Source: Flavobacteriaceae bacterium (GTDB lineage: Bacteria; Bacteroidota; Bacteroidia; Flavobacteriales; Flavobacteriaceae). Taken from it: 64,000 bases of DNA. The stretch covers positions 1 through 64,000 of the forward strand of contig JANQKN010000171.1 in NCBI GenBank assembly GCA_028281065.1, written 5' to 3'. Below the pieces are notes generated by a model that saw nothing but the letters and a program-made list of their open reading frames with translations, was not told where the DNA came from and made no database searches. The number at the start of each line of letters is the position of its first letter. Positions within the stretch are counted from its first letter, which is position 1. The position numbers were made by a program, and so were the translations under genes. This document shows, piece by piece, positions 43,610 through 51,251 of this stretch.

Positions 43610-44341
43610 ATGATAAGCAAACAACATAAAACCATATTTGTTCATGTACCCAAAGTAGCGGGGCAAAGCATAGAAACTATGTTCCTAAACGAATTGGGAC
43701 TGGATTGGGAAAACCGATCTGGCTTGTTGTTGCGAAAGAAAAAACACTCGGAGGAAGGGCCTTCGCGATTGGCACACCTAACAGCTTCGGAGTACGTAGA
43801 CTTAGGCTACATAAACGAAGATTTGTTTAACGAATATTTCAAATTTTCGTTTGTACGGGACCCCTATAAAAGGGCTTTCTCTTTTTATAACTTTTTGGGC
43901 TATTCCAAAATAATAAGCTTTAAGAACTTCGTTAACCATGTGTTGCCCGTAAAGCTGAACCAGAAAGGACAGAACTCCCAATCAGAGGACGCCTATCTAT
44001 ATGGTCAGGATTTCTTTTTTAAGTCGCAATATGACTATTTATACAGCAAAGACGGCAAATTATTGGTCGATTTTGTGGGGAGACTGGAAAACATAAAAGA
44101 AGATATTGAAAAAGTAAAGGAAATTTCTGGACTTCAGGGCGCAACCCTACCCCATGTAAACAAATCTAAAGGAGAGTGGAGCCGTGCAAGGGCACATTTA
44201 ATAAAAACCCCATATTTGCTGAAATATTTAAAGATAAACAGTAAAAAGCAGGATTTCGATACAGAATTCACTCAGGAAATAAAGGACAAAGTATACCAGT
44301 TATATCAAAAGGATTTCGAAGCTTTCGGATATAAAAGATAA
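43610..44341 (+). CDS. Sulfotransferase family 2-like protein
   Basis: This 243-residue protein opens with KTIFVHVPKVAGQSIETMFL, corresponding to the 5'-PSB loop of family 2 sulfotransferases related to chondroitin and HNK-1 enzymes. The 3'-PB motif is FSFVRDPYKRAFSFYNF. The sequence differs strongly from the preceding sulfotransferase, so the two belong to separate subfamilies and probably modify different positions. It starts one base after the previous stop, so the pair is translated from one message. Confidence 0.88.
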   Translation: MISKQHKTIFVHVPKVAGQSIETMFLNELGLDWENRSGLLLRKKKHSEEGPSRLAHLTASEYVDLGYINEDLFNEYFKFSFVRDPYKRAFSFYNFLGYSKIISFKNFVNHVLPVKLNQKGQNSQSEDAYLYGQDFFFKSQYDYLYSKDGKLLVDFVGRLENIKEDIEKVKEISGLQGATLPHVNKSKGEWSRARAHLIKTPYLLKYLKINSKKQDFDTEFTQEIKDKVYQLYQKDFEAFGYKR

Positions 44342-44349
44342 ATAAATTG

Positions 44350-45615
44350 ATGAGTCAAAACCTCATACGGACAGGAATTGCACTGCTTATAGTATCGCTC
44401 TGGACCCAGAATCTGGAAATATCCTTTTTGGTTTCGGTTGGGGTACTGTTGCTAAATATTGGTAGCAAGTACTCCCGTGAGGTTTTTACTGTAGCTTCCG
44501 TTCTTTTTGGCCTTTTGTGTATCGGGATGCTTAGCTTGTTCACCTTTGATGGGGGTGCGTACGACTTCCTGAAAGACGTGGTTTATTTCCTGCGGCCTAT
44601 CACCATATTGTTGGCGACCTATTTTTCGGTTAAAAACCTTAAAAAGAAAACGGACTTTTTCAACATCCTTGTTATTGTGGGGTTTGCTTTTGCCTTTATC
44701 CACGTGGTCCATATTTCGGTAGAGATTATTGGTATGAAACCCAATGTAGCAAAATTTAGGAATAAGTTTGGTCGGTTTAACCATGTGGAAATGCTAGCCC
44801 TTTTTTCCATTATTTGTGTGAAGGGGATCCCAGTTAAGAAAACGCGCTTTAAAGTATTGTACCAGTTTTTTGTGGTTTGTTTGGCGGTGTCCTTCTTATT
44901 GTACTTTTCGCGAACCATGATGATCGTTCTGTTCTTAATGGTGTTGGCATACTATGGCTACCTAAAGCTAAACGCTAGGGGTGCCGTAGCATTGGTAGGA
45001 ATGTTGATAGGCGGAGGCCTTTTCATTCTTTTCCTAAGCCAGTACGAACCTGCAGAGACTAAGGATCCAGGTGTTATAAGTACGTTCTTAACCAAAATGA
45101 AGAACTCCTATACCGAAACCTTGGAGCCCATTAAGTTTGATAAGAACAAGCTAGACCGAAGGGAACTCTGGCCCCGATGGCGTGCCTATGAGGCCATTTT
45201 GGTATGGAACGAAGTAAGCGAAGAAAAATCCTGGCTAACAGGGAAAGGATTTGGGTCTACAGTAGATGTTGGGTTCGATATTACCCTGCAAGGGGAGAAA
45301 ATAAGGCACCTTCCTACAGTTCACAACGGAATAGCCTATGTGTATATGAAAACCGGGCTCATTGGACTATTGGTTTATTTATCCATTATAGGGATGCTGT
45401 ACATGCAGTATTACAAAAAACAGAGTATACGGGATAAAGTGTCCTTTAACCGAATACTGGTCGCATGTGGCTTTTATATCTTTGCCTCGAGTTTGGTGGT
45501 GACAGGAATATTTAAACCACACGATATGGCAACATTTTTAATTGGGGGTGTTTTGGCCCTTAAACAATTTAATGATTTTGAAAATAGGAATACTAGGAAC
45601 GAGGGGGATTCCTAA
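44350..45615 (+). CDS. Wzy/WaaL-like polysaccharide polymerase or ligase 1
   Basis: This 421-residue membrane protein has about eleven hydrophobic helices and a large loop (about residues 225-320) containing KDPGVISTFLTKMKNSY and the VHNGIAYVYMKTGLIG motif. The latter aligns with the O-antigen ligase/polymerase (Wzy_C) signature. I start it at the ATG at 44350, three bases after an in-frame TTG. It is one of three such proteins in the cluster. Its position next to the flippase suits repeat-unit polymerisation, but polymerase and ligase cannot be told apart by sequence. Confidence 0.85.
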   Translation: MSQNLIRTGIALLIVSLWTQNLEISFLVSVGVLLLNIGSKYSREVFTVASVLFGLLCIGMLSLFTFDGGAYDFLKDVVYFLRPITILLATYFSVKNLKKKTDFFNILVIVGFAFAFIHVVHISVEIIGMKPNVAKFRNKFGRFNHVEMLALFSIICVKGIPVKKTRFKVLYQFFVVCLAVSFLLYFSRTMMIVLFLMVLAYYGYLKLNARGAVALVGMLIGGGLFILFLSQYEPAETKDPGVISTFLTKMKNSYTETLEPIKFDKNKLDRRELWPRWRAYEAILVWNEVSEEKSWLTGKGFGSTVDVGFDITLQGEKIRHLPTVHNGIAYVYMKTGLIGLLVYLSIIGMLYMQYYKKQSIRDKVSFNRILVACGFYIFASSLVVTGIFKPHDMATFLIGGVLALKQFNDFENRNTRNEGDS

Positions 45616-46678
45616 TTATCATGGTGGTTTCGAGCAGTTTGCCGAATTTTTCGCAGCCTTTCTAGCAGAGAAAGGGCATGAGGTCTATGTCTATTCTTCG
45701 CATTCGCATCCCTATCAGGAAAAAACATTTGCGGGAGCACATATCATTCATTGTAAAGACCCAGAAGAAAAGATAGGTACTGCGGGTCAATTTATTTACG
45801 ATCTCAATTGCATATTGGACGCGAAGAAACGCAACTTCGATATTTTGTTGCAATTGGGCTATACCAGTAATTCGGTATGGTACAAATTGTTGCCCAAAAA
45901 GCCACTTATTATTACCAACATGGATGGCATGGAGTGGAAGCGCTCCAAATACAGTAAATCGGTTCGCTATTTTTTGAAACATGCTGAAAAATGGGCTGTA
46001 AAGAGTAGCGATTACCTTATTGCAGATTCCATTGGGATTCAAAATTATCTTAAAGGCGCTTATAAAAGAGAATCGGAATATATTGCTTATGGAGCTGAGA
46101 GATTTACAGAGCCTTCCGAAACCGTTCTTGCCGAATATGGGTTAGAATCATATAAATATAATATGCTCATAGCTCGAATGGAACCAGAGAACAACATAGA
46201 AACCATTTTGGACGGAGTTGCCAAAGCAAAAACCAAAACCCCTTTTCTGGTCATAGGAAAACACGATACCAATGCTTTCGGGAAGCATCTTACCGAAAAG
46301 TTCAAGGATGTAAAACATATCCAATTCCTAGGCGGAATTTATAATTTCGATCACCTCAATAACCTCAGGTATTTTTCCAACCTGTATTTTCATGGCCATA
46401 GTGTTGGGGGAACCAACCCTTCCCTATTGGAAGCTATGGCGAGCAGGGCATTGATTGTCGCCCACGAAAATGAATTTAATGGGAAGATCCTCGAAAAAGA
46501 CGCGTTTTATTTTTCGAATTCAGATCAGGTAAGTCAATATGTCGATTCCATACAGGACAAAATGGAGTACGAAGCGTATCTATTGAATAACTGCAATAAA
46601 ATCACTAATCTTTACGCTTGGGATATTATCAATAATAAGTATTTAAAATTTTTTGAAGAAGTATATGCAAAGGATTAG
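45572..46678 (+). CDS. Glycosyltransferase family 4 protein with DUF1972 domain
   Basis: This 368-residue GT-B enzyme starts inside the end of the preceding gene: the ATG at 45572 gives MILKIGILGTRGIPNYHGGFEQFAEFF..., and a TTG at 45578 gives MKIGILG. Both overlap the upstream gene by about 40 bases. The DUF1972 opening is that of rhamnosyltransferase-like enzymes, which fits a dTDP-rhamnose pathway in the same cluster. The Rossmann-type C-terminal half includes GTNPSLLEAMA with the nucleotide-binding Glu. Sugar specificity is inferred only from context. Confidence 0.88.
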   Translation: MILKIGILGTRGIPNYHGGFEQFAEFFAAFLAEKGHEVYVYSSHSHPYQEKTFAGAHIIHCKDPEEKIGTAGQFIYDLNCILDAKKRNFDILLQLGYTSNSVWYKLLPKKPLIITNMDGMEWKRSKYSKSVRYFLKHAEKWAVKSSDYLIADSIGIQNYLKGAYKRESEYIAYGAERFTEPSETVLAEYGLESYKYNMLIARMEPENNIETILDGVAKAKTKTPFLVIGKHDTNAFGKHLTEKFKDVKHIQFLGGIYNFDHLNNLRYFSNLYFHGHSVGGTNPSLLEAMASRALIVAHENEFNGKILEKDAFYFSNSDQVSQYVDSIQDKMEYEAYLLNNCNKITNLYAWDIINNKYLKFFEEVYAKD

Positions 46679-47894
46679 GGAACTACTTCTTGCCGAAGAC
46701 ACCTATGGGTATTTGATAGCTGCGCTGCTATGGACCCTTCCTTTGCCTTATGCATTTAGTTCTATTGCCACCATAGTGTTGGTTTCTATAGCATTCTTTT
46801 CTTTTCTCATCCACAAAAAAGTAAGCTGGAAAAAGGCTTATTGGGTTCCTATGGGAATGTACCTGCTTATGGCGGCATCAGTACTTTGGAGTGTTAATCC
46901 CGACAAATCCCTCCGGGGATTGGAGCGCCAACTTCCCTTTTTAATCATTCCATTAGCTTTTCTCTTTATGCCAACCCTTTCTAGGGAAATCTGGAAAAAA
47001 GTACTTTATCGATTTGCCGTTGGCATGGCCGTTTTTGCATTGTTTTTTATAGGGCTTGCTACAGTTAAGTTTTTAAGGGGAGGAGATTCTGAAGTGTTTT
47101 TTTACCATGAATTAGTTTCTGTGTTTGACTTAAATGCTATTTATGTTTCCTGCATGGCAGCGTTGAGTTTTCTTTTTGTTGCGTTTTATTCCAAAAGAAA
47201 ATGGTGGAATATTGTTATAGCTGTGGTGTTGTTTGTGTTACTATTACTGCTCTCCTCCAAAAACATCATGGTAATTACCCTTTTGTGTGTTTTTATAGGA
47301 TTTTGGATTAGCAAGAGGTTTTTTTCGAAGAAGCGACTTTTGGCCCTCTCAGGAATAGCAGTTGTATCCATCGCTGCTTTTCTGTTTAGTCCTCTTAAGG
47401 AGCGGATGGAAGAAGAGCTTACTTCTAACGTAAATGAAGTGCTTACTTCCGAGAAGTTCAATCGCATCTATCCTTGGACAGGGACCACCATTCGGCTTTT
47501 TCAGGCTCGGGTCTTTTATGAAATGGCCGACGAAAACGATACTTTTTTAACAGGCTTCGGAATTAATGCTTCCCAGGGCAAAATCGTAGAGAAACAAAAC
47601 CATTACAATCTCTATTGGGGATACAACGTATATAATTTTCACAACCAATACATTCAGGCCTTCTCCGAATTAGGGATCCTTGGGCTTATAGGCATCTTCC
47701 TTTTGTTGTTTTTTATTTTGAGGGCATATCTTAAAACCAAAGAACTTTTCCTCTTGTTCTTTTTACTTATAATGGCTTCTGTTTTTGTCACCGAGTCCTA
47801 CATTTGGAGGCAACGGGGCATGCTGCATTTTTTGGTGTTATTTGGGTTGATGATTAAGCTATCTGTGGACCCAATCAAAAAGAAAACCTACTGA
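46665..47894 (+). CDS. Wzy/WaaL-like polysaccharide polymerase or ligase 2
   Basis: This 409-residue membrane protein is started at the ATG at 46665, overlapping the previous gene by 14 bases. It has about eleven hydrophobic segments, a conserved RGLERQLPFLIIPLAF region and a periplasmic loop ending in HNQYIQAFSELGILGLIG, the characteristic Wzy_C/O-antigen ligase motif. It is only distantly similar to the other two ligase-like proteins here. It ends just before the first IS-like repeat and is the last gene of the first half of the cluster. Confidence 0.86.
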   Translation: MQRIRELLLAEDTYGYLIAALLWTLPLPYAFSSIATIVLVSIAFFSFLIHKKVSWKKAYWVPMGMYLLMAASVLWSVNPDKSLRGLERQLPFLIIPLAFLFMPTLSREIWKKVLYRFAVGMAVFALFFIGLATVKFLRGGDSEVFFYHELVSVFDLNAIYVSCMAALSFLFVAFYSKRKWWNIVIAVVLFVLLLLLSSKNIMVITLLCVFIGFWISKRFFSKKRLLALSGIAVVSIAAFLFSPLKERMEEELTSNVNEVLTSEKFNRIYPWTGTTIRLFQARVFYEMADENDTFLTGFGINASQGKIVEKQNHYNLYWGYNVYNFHNQYIQAFSELGILGLIGIFLLLFFILRAYLKTKELFLLFFLLIMASVFVTESYIWRQRGMLHFLVLFGLMIKLSVDPIKKKTY

Positions 47895-47907
47895 TAAAAG
47901 GTGCCAT

Positions 47908-48048
47908 TCAACCCCTGTCTTTGAATTTTCGGGGTATTGTATTTATGATCTCAGAAACGGGAACCGCGGGAGGAAAAACCCGTCCAGTTGTTGGTATGTA
48001 GCGGACAATTTTCATTTCTACTGTATCTTTGTCTAATATCAAATACAT
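47908..48048 (-). pseudogene. Truncated transposase-like reading frame (46 codons)
   Basis: The frame starts at the ATG at 48046-48048 and ends at a TGA at 47908-47910. It reads MYLILDKDTVEMKIVRYIPT, then TGRVFPPAVPVSEIINTI. The IVRYIPTT...FPPAVPVSEIIN pattern resembles the N-terminus of IS5-family transposases (I.P.LP....RGF.P.VP..EIVNAILYKLKTG). It stops where the transposase should continue, so it is a relic. The family assignment is from memory of the motif, not from a search. Confidence 0.55.
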
Positions 48049-48105
48049 AAAGGGATGTCTTAAAATTATTTGCGATCCAAAACGAAATACCTACAACCCT
48101 TTTTA

Positions 48106-48113
48106 TATCTTTG
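48106..48113 (+). promoter_or_regulatory. Predicted -7 promoter element carried by the left IS remnant
   Basis: TATCTTTG matches TAnnTTTG and lies 20 bases before the ATG of the glycosyltransferase gene at 48134. The same element is in the right-hand copy at 51175. Confidence 0.6.
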
Positions 48114-48133
48114 AACAAGATTAGATCATTTTT

Positions 48134-49111
48134 ATGGGAAAAAGTGAAATTATTTGCCTCATTCCAGTTTTCAATGATTGGGACAGCTTAATTATACTAT
48201 TATCGGACATTGAAAAACAGGCAAAAGAGCATAATGAATTTCACTTTCAGGCTGTCGTAATTAATGACGGTTCCAGCGAAGCTTTTGATGAGCAATATGA
48301 AGATAAACTGAAGAATTCCAGTATTCGTGTGACACAGGTGGATATTGAACTCAATGTTGGACACCAACGAGCCATAGCCATTGGGCTTCAATATATATCC
48401 AATGAAATAGTGAGTAGAAAACTAAAGGAAGGAGCTACTGGTCATGTAGTGGTACTGGATGGTGATGGGGAAGACAAACCGTCCGATATCGTTCCCATGG
48501 TAAAAAAAGCTGACGGAATCCTTGTGTTTGCAAAACGAATGAAAAGAAGTGAGGGAATCGGATTTAGAATGGGTTATTTGGCCTATAAATCCTTGTTTAA
48601 AATTCTCACAGGTAAATCAATAGATTATGGTAATTTCAGTGCTATACCCTATTCATTAATGGGAAAAGTAGTAGTGCTGCCTAATCTTTGGAATCATTAC
48701 GCGAGTAGTATCACGGAGTCGCGTATTAAATTTACCTCTTACCCCACAGAAAGAGGAACTAGGTATGCAGGGAAATCCAAAATGAATACAATGAATCTTG
48801 TTATTCATGGATTTAGTGCTATATCGGTTTATTTTGACAAACTTTGCTTTCGAGTTTTGAAATTTTCGTTCCTATCGGTTCTGGTTTGTGCCTGTCTTAT
48901 CCTATTTGTTCTTTACAAAAAGATATTTACCGACCAAGCCATTCCGGGATGGGCCTCCAACCTTATATTAATTGCACTATCTATAGTTGTGCAACTATTC
49001 GCGGTAACATTTATCATCTTATTGTTCCAATTAAGTACTCGCAAAATCATTAATCCGCCGAATAAAGAACTTTATTTGGATTTTATAAGTAAAGAGAACC
49101 ATGTTCAATAA
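48134..49111 (+). CDS. Glycosyltransferase family 2 membrane protein
   Basis: This 325-residue protein has an N-terminal GT-A domain with IPVFNDWDSLIILLSDIEKQ, the metal-binding VVLDGDGEDKPSDIV (about residues 107-122) and no obvious missing catalytic residue. Two C-terminal membrane helices (about 238-258 and 274-300) resemble polyprenyl-phosphate sugar transferases of the DPM/GtrB type. These make the lipid-linked donors used by GT39-type enzymes. The next gene is such an enzyme, overlapping by 11 bases, so the two probably act together. The pair lies between two IS remnants. Confidence 0.9.
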   Translation: MGKSEIICLIPVFNDWDSLIILLSDIEKQAKEHNEFHFQAVVINDGSSEAFDEQYEDKLKNSSIRVTQVDIELNVGHQRAIAIGLQYISNEIVSRKLKEGATGHVVVLDGDGEDKPSDIVPMVKKADGILVFAKRMKRSEGIGFRMGYLAYKSLFKILTGKSIDYGNFSAIPYSLMGKVVVLPNLWNHYASSITESRIKFTSYPTERGTRYAGKSKMNTMNLVIHGFSAISVYFDKLCFRVLKFSFLSVLVCACLILFVLYKKIFTDQAIPGWASNLILIALSIVVQLFAVTFIILLFQLSTRKIINPPNKELYLDFISKENHVQ

Positions 49112-50951
49112 ATTGGTGAAATGGCTTACTAACCATAGAATTCAACTGCTGCTTATTTTAATAGTGACTGCAGTTCTTCGGTTCTATGGGCTGGACTTTC
49201 AAAGTCCTTGGCTAGATGAAATCCATACACTAAACGAATCGAACCCAAATTATTCTTTGTTAGAGGTATACGATAGGGTGATCCGGGCAGAGCAGTTACC
49301 ACCGCTTTACTTTTATATCATTCACTTTCTTTTTAAGGTATTTGGGTATACCATTTTCGTGGCAAGAGCTTTTTCGGCATTGATAGGTGTCGCTTCCGCC
49401 TATGCTTTATACTTATTGGCTCGGGAACTAATTAATCGTAAAACCGCACTTATTGCAACCCTGTTATTTGCAGTGAATTATTATATGATATTTTATTCAC
49501 AAGAGGCGCGACCTTACATGATGTTTGTCTTTTTTGGGACCTTATCCTATTATTGGATGGTCCGTTTCTTGAAAAAAAGCTCTATCAAAAATGCAATCTG
49601 GTATGGTGTTGCTGCAGGATTTCTTATTCACTCCCATATCGTAGGTTTTTTTCTTTTGTTACCTCAATTTGCAACGGTACTTCTTTATTCGGTAACTCGC
49701 GAAAAAACAGAAAGGCGGCAGCTTATCATTAATGGGCTTATAACAGCAGGTGTTACCGTTGTTCTTTACTTACCTGCGGTTGGATCCTTACTCAATGTTT
49801 TTGAGATCAAAAGCTTTTGGATAAAACCCCCAGCCGACGACGCTTTAACCATGATCTATAAGGGCTTTTTCGGCCATTCCGAAATATTGGTTTTCTTAAA
49901 TCTCATATTTTTTATAGGTTTCCTTATTTGGTTCTACCGCGGCAATCATAATCGAAATAAAGCGCCTTTTTCTAAAGACTGGATTTTGATAATTCTAATT
50001 TTTTGGATCGCTTTATATATTCTAATACCCTTGATAAGGACCTATACCTCTGTACCTATGATCATTGGGAGGTATTTCATAGTATTGGTTCCCGCTATTA
50101 TTTTAATGCTGGCAATAGGAATTACTAGAATTAAAGGCAATCTAGTCATGGTCGCGGCCTTGGGAGTGTACGTGATGTATTCCATGATTCATCTTGTTCT
50201 TAAGAAGGACTATTATACAGGTGTTAAAAAATCACAATTTCGGGAGGCAACTGAGTACATCATGATTAGAAACAAAGAAAACGATAGGGTTGTTACCAGC
50301 TTGGCGCCCTATGTAAACTATTTCTTTGAACATGGGGGCAAGGATTATGAAGTGGTTCACTCGTCTTTGGATGATTACCTGAAAAAACAGAAAAACGAGG
50401 AGCAACCCAAAAAGTCGTTCTGGTACTTCGATGCCCACAATAGAAAATTCAATGTCTCAGAACAGACAAAAAAATACTTGAATAAATATTATATAACCGA
50501 TGAAAGTTTTAAAGGATTCGATGCTTGGGCGCGACATTTTATGGTAAGGGATACAAATACTGTTAAGATCGATTTTGCGCGGGAAGAGTATGAAAAAATT
50601 ACCCAACCAAACCGAGCAAAAATGAATATTGACTTTTTCAAATTGGATGAGAACCATTTAAAAACCACCGGATGGGCTATTCTGGAATCGGTCGACTCGA
50701 AGAATACAACAATAACAACCATGCTTGTGAAAGATTCTACTGCTTACGCGATAGCATCGGTCAAAAAGAAGCGGCCAGATGTTACGAAGTATTTCAAAAC
50801 GGGTTATAACGCTGATTTTTCGGGATTTGAAATAGAGGCCGTACTGGATTTCGTTCCCAAAGGCATTTATAGGTTCGGGGTTTTACTGGAAAACGATCAG
50901 GAAGGTTTGAAACGATTGCTTTTTTCTAACAAAGAAGTGGAGGTTCAGTAA
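49101..50951 (+). CDS. Glycosyltransferase family 39/ArnT-like membrane protein
   Basis: This 616-residue protein has about eleven membrane helices in its first 380 residues and a globular periplasmic tail of ~230 residues. The conserved first-loop motif is SPWLDEIHTLNES, with the DE pair that in GT-C enzymes binds the polyprenyl-phosphate sugar donor. Later features are IFYSQEARPYMMFVFF and IPLIRTYTSVPMIIGRYF. It should add a sugar to a periplasmic acceptor such as the polysaccharide, lipid A or a glycoprotein. It probably uses the product of the upstream GT2. The unusual C-terminal tail may select the acceptor. Confidence 0.88.
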   Translation: MFNKLVKWLTNHRIQLLLILIVTAVLRFYGLDFQSPWLDEIHTLNESNPNYSLLEVYDRVIRAEQLPPLYFYIIHFLFKVFGYTIFVARAFSALIGVASAYALYLLARELINRKTALIATLLFAVNYYMIFYSQEARPYMMFVFFGTLSYYWMVRFLKKSSIKNAIWYGVAAGFLIHSHIVGFFLLLPQFATVLLYSVTREKTERRQLIINGLITAGVTVVLYLPAVGSLLNVFEIKSFWIKPPADDALTMIYKGFFGHSEILVFLNLIFFIGFLIWFYRGNHNRNKAPFSKDWILIILIFWIALYILIPLIRTYTSVPMIIGRYFIVLVPAIILMLAIGITRIKGNLVMVAALGVYVMYSMIHLVLKKDYYTGVKKSQFREATEYIMIRNKENDRVVTSLAPYVNYFFEHGGKDYEVVHSSLDDYLKKQKNEEQPKKSFWYFDAHNRKFNVSEQTKKYLNKYYITDESFKGFDAWARHFMVRDTNTVKIDFAREEYEKITQPNRAKMNIDFFKLDENHLKTTGWAILESVDSKNTTITTMLVKDSTAYAIASVKKKRPDVTKYFKTGYNADFSGFEIEAVLDFVPKGIYRFGVLLENDQEGLKRLLFSNKEVEVQ

Positions 50952-50969
50952 TTCATCACAGGGTTGAGC

Positions 50970-51116
50970 TTAAATTGAATCCCTGTCTTTAAACTTTAGG
51001 AGTATTGTATTTATGATCTCAGAAGCGGGAACCGCGGGAGGAAAAACCCCTTCGGTTGTTGGTATGTGGCGGACAATTTCCATTTCTACTGCATCTTTGT
51101 CTAATATCAAGCACAT
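50970..51116 (-). pseudogene. Truncated transposase-like reading frame (48 codons)
   Basis: This is the second copy of the frame at 47908-48048, running from ATG 51114-51116 to TAA 50970-50972. It begins MCLILDKDAVEMEIVRHIPT and contains VFPPAVPASEIINTILLKFK. The ending EIINTILLKFKDRD is closer to the IS5-type EIVNAILYKLKTG pattern than in the left copy, strengthening the transposase interpretation. It is truncated in the same place. Confidence 0.55.
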
Positions 51117-51189
51117 AAAGGGGTGTCTTAAAATTATTTGCGATCCAAAATAAAAATACCCGTAACCCTTTTTATATCTTTGGAAAAGG
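50975..51189 (-). mobile_element. IS remnant, right member of a direct-repeat pair
   Basis: This matches 47907-48120 in the same orientation. It fills most of the 300-bp gap between the ArnT-like and sulfatase genes, and carries the same outward TATCTTTG element, here 70 bases before the sulfatase start. The remaining part of the gap (51190-51251) shows nothing else. Confidence 0.72.
51175..51182 (+). promoter_or_regulatory. Predicted -7 promoter element carried by the right IS remnant
   Basis: TATCTTTG matches TAnnTTTG and is directed at the sulfatase gene (ATG at 51252). Confidence 0.5.
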
Positions 51190-51251
51190 TTTAATCATCC
51201 CTATTTTAAAAGGAGTTTTAATAGCCCGATTCTTACATAAAATTTGAGAAT

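Larger units (their letters stand above)
47907..48120 (-). mobile_element. IS remnant, left member of a direct-repeat pair
   Basis: About 210 bases align with 50975-51189 at roughly 90 % identity by eye, with one single-base indel. On the minus strand it carries the beginning of a transposase-like frame (see 47908-48048). On the plus strand it ends in a promoter motif directed at the glycosyltransferase gene. The pair brackets 48134-50951 in the same orientation. Confidence 0.72.

Noticed and set aside
47907-48120. The repeated segment read as a small non-coding RNA or riboswitch, because of GGAACCGCGGGAGG and strong conservation.
   Set aside because: The conserved part coincides with a transposase-like reading frame in both copies, and substitutions are compatible with codon constraint; an RNA role is not required.
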